Shown: one piece after another, positions 28,557 to 34,735 of the stretch
Layout of the letters: every line of letters begins with the position of its first letter
Position numbering within the stretch: position 1 is the first letter of the stretch
NCBI GenBank assembly: GCA_965275915.1
Contig: CBDHYI010000006.1
Coordinates: 248,001-312,000, forward strand
Source of the DNA: JBDWFY01 sp965275915
GTDB taxonomy: Bacteria > Pseudomonadota > Alphaproteobacteria > Rhizobiales > Stappiaceae
Length of the DNA stretch: 64,000 bases
Direction of reading: 5' to 3'
Notes under the pieces: generated by a model
What the model saw: the letters and a program-made list of their open reading frames with translations, nothing else
Database searches by the model: none
What the model was told of the DNA's origin: nothing
Program-made: the position numbers and the translations under genes

Positions 28557-28955
28557 TTATTTCTTTCGTTCACACCACGGAATAAAATCCCTAGATAAAC
28601 CAGACCCTGCCGCTTTGCGTTCTGGTCTAGGTCGCTGTTTACAATTAACTTTTGGCGTTTCGCGCAGATGTAATTCTGACTGTCTTCTGACAGGCTGGTT
28701 ACGCCTTTTGTTAGTTTGCGACCTATCTAGGGCTTGTGCAGATAATACTGCTTTTTTCCTACCACGATGGGCTTGCTTTCTACCACGGACTAGAGTCCGA
28801 GGAATTGTTATGGAACTTTTCCTTGGTTTCCTTTTTACTGCGGTTCTACTTATACGTATTACCGGCGCGACGCGCGACACAGTGCGGACACTGACACGTG
28901 TCCGGGCGGTCGTATTTCTCGCGGTATTTCCGCTCTTCCTCTTTCTCTTGCTCAT
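28557..28955 (-). CDS. Very basic small phage protein, likely ssDNA-binding (VP8/J-like)
   Basis: A 132-aa product extremely rich in Lys and Arg (MSKRKRKSGNTARNTTARTR and onward), suited to neutralising packaged ssDNA as the J protein of phiX174 or VP8 of gokushoviruses does. Its C-terminus carries CKQRP, RKAAGSG and DFIPWCERKK, a pattern I associate from memory with small proteins in other microviruses. A good ribosome site (AAAGGA) precedes the ATG at 28955. The first 110 bases overlap the end of rep in another frame. The antisense strand is also open, so expression is inferred, not shown. Confidence 0.6.
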   Translation of the reverse strand: MSKRKRKSGNTARNTTARTRVSVRTVSRVAPVIRISRTAVKRKPRKSSITIPRTLVRGRKQAHRGRKKAVLSAQALDRSQTNKRRNQPVRRQSELHLRETPKVNCKQRPRPERKAAGSGLSRDFIPWCERKK

Positions 28956-29874
28956 CTATCCTTTGCCTTTCTTCGTATAGACGTCTCATATCCCATTTCA
29001 TGCGCCAGCCTTCGGCTCGCTCACACCACACTCGCATCCGCTTATCGAGATATTCGTCTATAACGGGTGATGCCGGTATCGGCCTCGCGCTGCTTTCGCG
29101 TTTGAACACGACGCCCGTCGCCGCATCCCAATAATCCATTTCGGACTTGCCATAACGTTTCTGCCATGTCTCTACGAAATGCTTAACAAAGTTTTCGGCA
29201 GTTACGCCTGACAACATAAATTTGCGCGGCTTGCCGTCTTTGTTCTTTATTTCCGCAAAGCTGTAAAACCGATCCTGGGGCGATAACCCCGCATCTACAT
29301 ATTGCTTTGCGACTTGCTGAAAATATTCCGTCCCTATGGGCGGTTTCTTGCTCATCTGGAGCATGGACGTTTTAATTTCGTCCTGCTTACCCTTATCAAG
29401 ATATTTGCAGCAATAACGGGCATGGGTATACACGAAGTCTTGGAAAGACGACCAACCGTGATCCCAATCCCCTTGCTGGCGTAGTACGCCATCCTTTTTT
29501 ATTCTGTCTCGATTTTTACCCGCATACGCTTTTTCGAGCGGTTTATTAGTCATTAGCACTACGTGCCAATGCGCTCTGTCATTCTTGTTTCCGTATTCTC
29601 CCACGACGAAGTACTTGAACTTCCCTACCCGCTTCCTCAGTTTCTTAAAATACTTTTGAACATCGGAGTAGGTTAAAACAGCGGCTTTGATTTTTCCTTG
29701 TTCGCCTAGCTTATCGTCGCCGTAGGTCAACAATGCGAAGTATTGATACTTTGCCGTTTTGGACTCCGCTATAAGCCGCCCTGCCCAATCGTTGATGTAG
29801 TTATCTCGACAGATTCTGCATTCGCGACACGCAACCAATGTGCCATCTGCCAACTTATTTGGACTGATGCACAT
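28846..29874 (-). CDS. Microvirus replication initiator protein (VP4, HUH endonuclease)
   Basis: The 342-aa Rep nicks the double-stranded replicative form to start rolling-circle replication. The metal-binding HUH motif is RAHWHVVLM (His102 and His104). The catalytic region is ARYCCKYLDK with two tyrosines three residues apart (Tyr154 and Tyr158), as in the phiX174 gene A class. An N-terminal cysteine cluster CRECRICR (16-22) and a C-terminal CQCPHC (327-332) are typical of microvirus Rep proteins. The start codon follows directly after the stop of the upstream 74-aa gene. The nick site was not identified. Confidence 0.92.
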   Translation of the reverse strand: MCISPNKLADGTLVACRECRICRDNYINDWAGRLIAESKTAKYQYFALLTYGDDKLGEQGKIKAAVLTYSDVQKYFKKLRKRVGKFKYFVVGEYGNKNDRAHWHVVLMTNKPLEKAYAGKNRDRIKKDGVLRQQGDWDHGWSSFQDFVYTHARYCCKYLDKGKQDEIKTSMLQMSKKPPIGTEYFQQVAKQYVDAGLSPQDRFYSFAEIKNKDGKPRKFMLSGVTAENFVKHFVETWQKRYGKSEMDYWDAATGVVFKRESSARPIPASPVIDEYLDKRMRVWCERAEGWRMKWDMRRLYEERQRIDEQEKEEERKYREKYDRPDTCQCPHCVARRAGNTYK

Positions 29875-30099
29875 CTATTCTTCTGCCGTTTCCATGAGCA
29901 ACGCCATCTTTGCCGTTTCCAATATCCACATCACCGTACCGCCGTCCGCTACTGATGACGCGAAATACTGTTCGCCGTCCTTGTCATATCCAAGCACCAC
30001 GACGCAATCTGTACATTCGCGCTTTGCCTGCTCTAAGATTCGCTCCGGCGGTATGTCTAATCTTGTGATGTTTCCGAGTGTAATTACATTGTCCGTCAT
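29875..30099 (-). CDS. Small conserved phage protein of unknown function
   Basis: A 74-aa acidic product, MTDNVITLGNITRLDIPPER, then a segment CVVVLGYDKDGEQYFASSVADGGTVMWILETAKMALL. Small proteins of this type (Gly-Tyr-Asp-x-Asp-Gly-x-x-Tyr-Phe-Ala-Ser-Ser followed by a helix) occur, from memory, in tailed phages of alphaproteobacteria, which would make it a gene shared between unrelated phage groups. The ATG at 30099 is preferred; an upstream in-frame start at 30132 lacks similarity. Its stop abuts the rep start. No function is known. Confidence 0.65.
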   Translation of the reverse strand: MTDNVITLGNITRLDIPPERILEQAKRECTDCVVVLGYDKDGEQYFASSVADGGTVMWILETAKMALLMETAEE

Positions 30100-30203
30100 T
30101 TTCTTTTCCGTGTTGCGTGTCACTAAATGCATAGGTCTGCAAGAGAGTATGGGGAGCGGCCCAGAATATGGTCAGAGATATTCCGGGCCGCTTGCAGGCT
30201 GGC

Positions 30204-30434
30204 CTATTCAGCCTGCGATGCTGCCTTTGCTAGCCGGGTGCCCAACCCCGGCTTGCCTTCCAGCCACGCTTTTACGCGTGCATCAGGCAAAGGCAGCTTG
30301 TCCTGAAACTGAATGACTTCCACATGAAGATTGTACGTCTTCTTGTCTTCCTTCATTTGTTTCTTTCGCTGTTCTTCGAACTTTTCATTGGCTTCTTTAG
30401 CCTGTTCAGGCGTTGCAGCAGTCAACTTGCTCAT
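30204..30434 (-). CDS. Small phage protein of unknown function
   Basis: A 76-aa charged product, MSKLTAATPEQAKEANEKFE, with a lysine and glutamate rich helix (EEQRKKQMKEDKKTY) followed by NLHVEVIQFQDKLPLPDARVKAWLEGKPGLGTRLAKAASQAE. An AAGGA ribosome site stands nine bases before the ATG at 30434. It lies between the M15 peptidase and the 74-aa gene in the leftward phage operon. I do not recognise it; the position could suit a small scaffolding or replication-accessory protein. Confidence 0.6.
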   Translation of the reverse strand: MSKLTAATPEQAKEANEKFEEQRKKQMKEDKKTYNLHVEVIQFQDKLPLPDARVKAWLEGKPGLGTRLAKAASQAE

Positions 30435-30547
30435 TCCAAAAATCCTTTTTGGTTTTGTCCCTTCGGGGACGTTCGCCACGTGGCAGGGTTGCGTGACCTT
30501 TGGTGCACGCACCCATTCGTGAGCGTTTTCCGCGATTTAGCAGCATC

Positions 30548-30586
30548 AAGAAAAATGCGGTCCGGTAGGTCCTATTTTTCTTGACC
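30548..30586. repeat. Inverted repeat at the end of the phage peptidase gene
   Basis: TCAAGAAAAAT (30548-30558) and ATTTTTCTTGA (30576-30586) are perfect 11-base inverted repeats around a 17-base loop that contains GGTCC twice in direct orientation. The right arm includes the last codons and stop of the peptidase. It could terminate transcription, protect the mRNA 3' end, or fold in the ssDNA genome. Confidence 0.6.
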
Positions 30587-31294
30587 CCGCAAAATCGCTA
30601 GTTCCTTGTCGAAAGTTTTCGGCTTGATGAGACTTCGCCAATTGGCAAGCTGGAAGTGCGCGGCATCCCAAAAGCTCTCATCGGGATCATCGAGGACACA
30701 TATGCCGTCATTGTCCCAATCGCCGCCCCACTCTATGGGTACGCGTATTCGGGTCGAGACCTCATCGGCTATATGTTTGAGTATCAACCACGAATTTTTA
30801 TCGAGGTTCCAACCCTTGGTGGAATGGATGATATCCACTGCCATTCCATAGTTATGGGCACTTTCGCCGCCTCGATGCTGTGATTTTCCTCGCCTAAACA
30901 GTTCATCTTGCTCACGATCAGTTCGCACCATGTTGTGCGCAAACATCGGTATTCCGCGCCTTCGAAGATCCGAAATCAACGCCTTCTCAAACTTGATTAT
31001 TGGCGCTTCCCCGGTGACGGGATCGAGATAGGCGCCCTTTCGGGTCGCCCTCCCCTGTTGCTCACGGTATTTGGCCGTCCGACAAAACGGCTTATCCATG
31101 AGTTGCCGCATGGCGGTCTGATAATTAACCACTTTCGGCTCCCTCGGTTGCGGCTGGTTCGGCTGAAGCCTTTGATCCAGCCACATCTTGACGTGTTTCG
31201 GCGGCACCCTGTTTTTCCGGCGGTACGTCGCCGCCGTCGCCCTCGCCAGTTGTATCGCCACCGTCATCAAGGATTTCGCCGGTTTGTCGGTCAA
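30572..31294 (-). CDS. M15-family peptidoglycan peptidase, candidate phage endolysin
   Basis: The 240-aa product has the zinc site of D-Ala-D-Ala/L-Ala-D-Glu peptidases: ESAHNYGMAVDI (His147 and Asp154) and FWDAAHFQL (Asp210 and His213). The N-terminal 60 residues are basic and may bind the wall or DNA. There is no signal peptide, so it would need help to reach the periplasm or would act at entry as a virion enzyme. The start is TTG at 31294 with a strong AGGGAG ribosome site six bases upstream, giving a 170-base out-of-frame overlap with the 201-aa gene; an ATG at 31111 has no good ribosome site. Peptidases are not part of the classical microvirus gene set. Confidence 0.88.
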   Translation of the reverse strand: MTDKPAKSLMTVAIQLARATAATYRRKNRVPPKHVKMWLDQRLQPNQPQPREPKVVNYQTAMRQLMDKPFCRTAKYREQQGRATRKGAYLDPVTGEAPIIKFEKALISDLRRRGIPMFAHNMVRTDREQDELFRRGKSQHRGGESAHNYGMAVDIIHSTKGWNLDKNSWLILKHIADEVSTRIRVPIEWGGDWDNDGICVLDDPDESFWDAAHFQLANWRSLIKPKTFDKELAILRGQEK

Positions 31295-31730
31295 GTCGTT
31301 CTCCCTGTTCTTCCAGCCTCAGCTCCAAACGTCGCATCTCTTCCGCATGCATTTGCTCCATACGTCGCGTTGCATTAAGCGCCGCCATGTGTGCGACTTT
31401 TTCCAGCTCTGGATTACGTGTTTGCCTATTCGCAACAGTAGCAAACGACTCATTGCCAGTGTCTTCGATATGAATGATCTGGCCTCCGGCACTAAACCAG
31501 CGCACATCCCGCATCGGTATCAGCTTCACCGGTTCCGTGACACCGAATTCCATCACGTCAAACCCGGAGGTTGTAGTGAAATACTCGGGATCGTCATCAC
31601 CTCGCTGTATTGCCCAATCCGTACCTATCGGCGTCATGACTTCCAGTCTCACTCGACGCGCGACTGGAAATTCAATCGCTTCGCTCTCTTGGACCAGCTT
31701 CCACTTGTCCAGATTTCCTAATTTCTGCAT
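31125..31730 (-). CDS. Phage protein of unknown function, 201 aa
   Basis: Immediately downstream of the capsid gene. Residues 1-105 look globular and beta-rich (MQKLGNLDKWKLVQESEAIE, then ...DWAIQRGDDDPEYFTTT..SGFDVMEFGVTEPVKLIPMRDVRWF). Residues 106-150 form a probable coiled coil (NPELEKVAHMAALNATRRMEQM onward), and the rest is an acidic, Gly/Pro/Ala-rich tail that is read in another frame as the start of the peptidase. A coiled coil with a disordered tail next to VP1 would suit an internal scaffolding or spike-associated role, but I see no direct match to VP3. An AGGA site precedes the ATG. Confidence 0.7.
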   Translation of the reverse strand: MQKLGNLDKWKLVQESEAIEFPVARRVRLEVMTPIGTDWAIQRGDDDPEYFTTTSGFDVMEFGVTEPVKLIPMRDVRWFSAGGQIIHIEDTGNESFATVANRQTRNPELEKVAHMAALNATRRMEQMHAEEMRRLELRLEEQGERLDRQTGEILDDGGDTTGEGDGGDVPPEKQGAAETRQDVAGSKASAEPAATEGAESG

Positions 31731-31739
31731 TTTTCTGTC

Positions 31740-33383
31740 CTACTTCTCGATTGTTTCGGTCGGCATTTCTTCCAGCACTTGCTGGTAGTTGTCGCTCGCC
31801 TCAATCAAGGCCCCGCCAAAGACGGTGTTGCCTTCAATGACGAACTGCCCGGTCGCGACGACTTCAAACGGATCATTGACTTGATCCTTGAACGGTCGCG
31901 TATGGATTTCACTAGACAGATAGAAATCCGTATTCAGTGCAGGATTGGCCACCTCACTGGACCAGATGCGCATCCGATCTTCGTCGGCTGGCAGATCGAC
32001 TGTCGGTCGGAGATACCGTCCGCCGACACGCCGAGCCTTTACGTCCCATTTGGCGTTCATTGGTTCATAACCAAAGACACCATCCGGAGTCCCGTGATTG
32101 ACATCGACATAGCGGTTAAACACCGTATCGACTTTTTCCGGGTCCAGCTCATCGCGGAGAAATTCCGGCAATTCGCCGACGCTGGTTGTATAAAGGAGCG
32201 GGTCCTGTTGGCGCTCGAACAACTGATCCGGAACGCACTCCGCTAGGATCATGATTACGCCGCCGGTATTAACCGGTGGGACACGTATCGCCAGATCAAC
32301 AAACGTCCCACCATTGACGACACTTTCCGTTAAGTTCGCAGCGTCACTCGCATAGCGTTTCGACATGCCGAACATGGTTGTTTGCTGGCTCAACAACATC
32401 GGCTGGCGGAACGCTTGTTCCGGCACCCGAAGACCAGACATCAACATATCGATGATGTACTCATCATCGAGGCCGTTATATTGTTCGCGCAGCTTCGCAA
32501 ATGCGACTGTCTTCTTTGCAGCATCGATATTCGCTAACGATACCGTAATACCGTTCGCCGCCAGCTCCGCAAATACCGCCGGAAAACCGGGATTATCCGG
32601 ATCTTCCTTCACAAACATCTGAGATGCGAGTGCCGGTGTCGTATAACTGGCCGTCCCGTCGCCGCCAGTCTCCCTAACGTTCGACTGGTTCGCCTGCGAA
32701 AACACGTCCGAAGTCGGACCGATGCCTGTTACCGGCATTTTCGCATTGGCAATATTCAGCGCGACCTCGCCATCGATAAGCGCCTGATCAAAATCAGGTA
32801 CAATATGCTTGTAGCGATGATGCTGCCAAAAGGCGGGTGCAAGGGTTTTGTCCAGTCTGTCCCGGTCGGTAAGACTGACACTCCGATTCTTCTGCCGGTA
32901 GTTTTGAATGAGGTTATAAGCCTCATTATAGAACAGATTAATCGTATCTGTCTCACCGGCATGCAGGCCCATTTTTTCGAGTACCGCGTTTGTGCCCACA
33001 GCGCCGCGTGCTTCCGTTTCAAAAAACGGCACCGGCTGTTCGCCTTCACGCAGCGGCTCGCCCTGATAGGAGCGGTTCAACTCATCCATGCCATTAAACC
33101 GTGGTGATGCAAGGAACGGTACCAAATAGGCACTGACCTTGCAGTGCACCGCATTCATCAGAATTTCTTCCGTTTCATGCATCTCGAAGGTCAACCGCAC
33201 CCGCCCCCTTCTTACTGCGTCTTCGCGCAGAAGCGGGATTGCGGCGACCGGCACAACACGACCGGCAGGCAGGGTTGTTAGCGCGCTGATTTCATGACCA
33301 CGCAACGAGCGCGGAACCTCGACAGGAGAAACAGACTGCCTGTTCATCTCCATATTGCGGTGAAGAATTCCACCTTTTTTCAT
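31740..33383 (-). CDS. Microvirus major capsid protein VP1
   Basis: The 547-aa jelly-roll capsid protein of the Microviridae (F/VP1 family). The start at 33383 (MKKGGILHRNMEMNRQSVSP) has an AAGGAAAGAG ribosome site; the ORF is open further upstream but that part overlaps the intergenic hairpin region. Recognisable blocks are the N-terminal HEISALTTLPAGRVVPVAAIPLLREDAVRRGRVRLTFEMHETEEILMNAVHCKVSAYLVPF, the DRLDKTLAPAFWQHHRYKH region, and the C-terminal Asn-x-x-Trp-Asp-Val plus MRIWSSEVANPALNTDFYLSSEI part. Size and motifs are normal for the family. Downstream of VP2 and a terminator. Confidence 0.94.
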   Translation of the reverse strand: MKKGGILHRNMEMNRQSVSPVEVPRSLRGHEISALTTLPAGRVVPVAAIPLLREDAVRRGRVRLTFEMHETEEILMNAVHCKVSAYLVPFLASPRFNGMDELNRSYQGEPLREGEQPVPFFETEARGAVGTNAVLEKMGLHAGETDTINLFYNEAYNLIQNYRQKNRSVSLTDRDRLDKTLAPAFWQHHRYKHIVPDFDQALIDGEVALNIANAKMPVTGIGPTSDVFSQANQSNVRETGGDGTASYTTPALASQMFVKEDPDNPGFPAVFAELAANGITVSLANIDAAKKTVAFAKLREQYNGLDDEYIIDMLMSGLRVPEQAFRQPMLLSQQTTMFGMSKRYASDAANLTESVVNGGTFVDLAIRVPPVNTGGVIMILAECVPDQLFERQQDPLLYTTSVGELPEFLRDELDPEKVDTVFNRYVDVNHGTPDGVFGYEPMNAKWDVKARRVGGRYLRPTVDLPADEDRMRIWSSEVANPALNTDFYLSSEIHTRPFKDQVNDPFEVVATGQFVIEGNTVFGGALIEASDNYQQVLEEMPTETIEK

Positions 33384-33470
33384 CGTCTCTTTCCTTTCAG
33401 TTGGTTGACGATCTTTCGGATTTTGCGTGCACGAGCCCGACAGCCCGCGCATTTGTATCTGCGAAGACGC

Positions 33471-33503
33471 AAAAAAACCCCGCGCGCTCGACGGCGCACG
33501 AGG
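33471..33503 (-). terminator. Terminator between VP2 and VP1 genes
   Basis: On the minus strand CCTCGTGCGC, loop CGTCGA, GCGCGCGGGG forms a 10-bp stem with two G/T pairs, followed by seven T residues. It begins directly after the VP2 stop codon and precedes the VP1 ribosome site by about 75 bases. Partial termination here would raise or lower VP2 relative to VP1. Confidence 0.85.
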
Positions 33504-34337
33504 CTAGAATGTTCTACCGGTTGAGTATTTTACGTCAGGATTCAGCCACCGCTTGATCCATTTGTGAACCAACGGCTCTTGTCTATCATGTCCGTCTGGT
33601 AGCCATCCACCGTAAGTGCGAGCAGTATGTTTAAGGAAACTAGACATAATGGCACGACGATTATGATATAAATCAGCCAACGAATTAGCCGCGCCAAACG
33701 CTCCACCTCCGACAATTTCTCCATATCTATCTTCACCTGCTGTGGCATCGAGCCAATTGGGATTAACCTCTAGGCCCGAGTCGGTTGGAAACGGATTTGT
33801 AACTGTCCGCTCACCTTGCTCTACCACTCCGCCTTTTGCAAGGCTCGTTTTTCCACCACTGAGCGCACCGCCCCCGGCTCGAAAGCGCGATCCGGACGCC
33901 ACTGGCGTGCCGCCGATACGCGTATCGATACCAGCGCCCTCGTTGATGCGCCGTAGCTGGCCCTTCATAATGTCCAGCTCAATTCGCGATCTTTCTTCGT
34001 CCAGCGGATTGTAATCAAACGCGGCTTGAACGCCGGTTTCTATTCCAGCGCCTACGGCTTGACCCCATCCGTTTGCCCCACCTGTGGACAAGACAGGGGC
34101 AAAGGGCACAGCTCCCGCTGACCCCGCCCCTGCCCTGATGGCCGTAAGCGGATTGATGCCAACTTTCTTTGCGGCCTCAACAACCAAAGGAATTTGGTTG
34201 CTCCATTGGTACGCCAAATGGCGACGGGCAATCTGGTCCTGCTCATAAATGTTCGGGCCATCATCTCCGCCCAAACCTGAGAGCAGACCACTAACGCCAC
34301 GCGCCAGCCCTAACCCGAGCGCTTCAAGGAATGCCAT
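33504..34337 (-). CDS. Microvirus DNA pilot protein VP2
   Basis: The 277-aa minor virion protein that pilots the genome through the envelope. It starts MAFLEALGLGLARGVSGLLSG, a hydrophobic glycine-rich N-terminus typical of VP2/H, then RRHLAYQWSNQIPLVVEAAKKVGINPLTAIRAGAGSAG, where the V-x-x-A-G-I-N-P-L-T-A pattern is diagnostic. The ATG at 34337 has an AAGGGGAAAG ribosome site and overlaps the upstream stop by one base (TAATG). A second ORF is nested in its 3' part in another frame. Confidence 0.9.
   Translation of the reverse strand: MAFLEALGLGLARGVSGLLSGLGGDDGPNIYEQDQIARRHLAYQWSNQIPLVVEAAKKVGINPLTAIRAGAGSAGAVPFAPVLSTGGANGWGQAVGAGIETGVQAAFDYNPLDEERSRIELDIMKGQLRRINEGAGIDTRIGGTPVASGSRFRAGGGALSGGKTSLAKGGVVEQGERTVTNPFPTDSGLEVNPNWLDATAGEDRYGEIVGGGAFGAANSLADLYHNRRAIMSSFLKHTARTYGGWLPDGHDRQEPLVHKWIKRWLNPDVKYSTGRTF
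33542..33724 (-). CDS. Nested single-pass membrane ORF, candidate lysis protein
   Basis: A 60-aa ORF wholly inside the VP2 gene in another frame: MEKLSEVERLARLIRW, then one strongly hydrophobic helix (about residues 16-39, IYIIIVVPLCLVSLNILLALTV) containing Pro25 and Cys27, then a polar tail. AGGTG lies about nine bases before the ATG at 33724; a longer version starts at 33748 without a ribosome site. An alternative-frame, single-helix protein with a proline inside the helix is the layout of the phiX174 E lysis protein. No sequence similarity to E is claimed; function is inference. Confidence 0.45.
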   Translation of the reverse strand: MEKLSEVERLARLIRWLIYIIIVVPLCLVSLNILLALTVDGYQTDMIDKSRWFTNGSSGG

Positions 34338-34528
34338 TATGCTTTCCCCTTTCGACGCTCGAAATGGGACCATCCCAAGTCCCAAGCAACCAAAGCGGTT
34401 GCTGACAACCCATTGACAATTAATTCAATGGTATTCGCATCAATACTTTGCGCAGCAAGATAAGCCGCTATCGCGGTCCCTACCCTGCGAAGTATTGGCT
34501 TCGTGATTTCACGTAGTAAAAATTTCAT
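34337..34528 (-). CDS. Small membrane protein, possible holin
   Basis: A 63-aa product, MKFLLREITKPILRRVGTAI, then AAYLAAQSIDANTIELIVNGLSATALVAWDLGWSHFERRKGKA. Two short hydrophobic stretches flank a polar turn, with basic residues at both ends. Proteins of this size and layout (a basic N-terminus, then R-R-x-G-T-x-x-A-x-Y-L) are found, from memory, in other alphaproteobacterial phages. First gene of the phage operon; its TAA overlaps the VP2 ATG by one base. Possible partner of the M15 peptidase, but holin activity is inference. Confidence 0.6.
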   Translation of the reverse strand: MKFLLREITKPILRRVGTAIAAYLAAQSIDANTIELIVNGLSATALVAWDLGWSHFERRKGKA

Positions 34529-34535
34529 TGGGAGA

Positions 34536-34569
34536 CTTGACCTTGTTAGTTATTCATGTTACGGTCAAG
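34536..34569. promoter_or_regulatory. Inverted repeat upstream of the phage operon, possible promoter/operator
   Basis: CTTGACC (34536-34542) and GGTCAAG (34563-34569) are 7-base inverted repeats 20 bases apart, between attR and the first phage gene. The right copy reads TTGACC on the minus strand and could be a -35 element; no clear -10 element was found at the right spacing. It could be a regulator-binding site controlling prophage expression. Confidence 0.4.
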
Positions 34570-34584
34570 AATTTACTTCCCCAA

Positions 34585-34612
34585 AGATTCCAATATATAT
34601 ATTATGCGAATA
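34585..34612 (-). other. Right prophage junction (attR), dif-like with diverged XerD arm
   Basis: On the minus strand: XerC-like arm TATTCGCATAA (outer, host-derived), spacer TATATA, XerD-like arm TATTGGAATCT (inner, phage-derived). The XerD arm differs from that of attL at three of eleven positions, two of them next to the spacer. Inference: the host site before integration joined this XerC arm to the attL XerD arm, and the phage site contributed the other two arms. Confidence 0.85.
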
Positions 34613-34735
34613 GACGATGAGGCTGTATACAGCCCCGCGTGTGTTGTGTGTGACGTTGTCGTCCAATCTGGAATGCCCGCTCAGTCTGTTTACGGAATGC
34701 CGTCACCGCTACTTGCATTGCCGATTACCGATCGG

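Larger units (their letters stand above)
28445..34611 (-). mobile_element. Microviridae prophage integrated at dif
   Basis: A 6,142-bp unit bounded by near-identical 25-base copies (28445-28469 and 34587-34611; two mismatches; the last 17 bases are identical). All genes read leftward. The VP1 capsid, VP2 pilot protein and HUH-type Rep are the three hallmark genes of Microviridae, and the size fits these 4-6.5 kb ssDNA phages. There is no integrase or transposase, so host XerC/XerD acting on the circular replicative form at dif is the expected integration route, as known for other temperate microviruses. All major ORFs are intact, so the element may be inducible. Confidence 0.93.

Noticed and set aside
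28552..28980. 142-codon plus-strand ORF with hydrophobic stretches, antisense to the basic phage ORF and rep end
   Set aside because: No ribosome site, opposite to all phage genes; hydrophobicity is the expected mirror of Lys/Arg codons on the other strand.
30204..30250. AGCCGGG / CCCGGCT hairpin near 30.23 kb as a phage terminator
   Set aside because: It lies within the coding region of the 76-aa gene and has no T-run.
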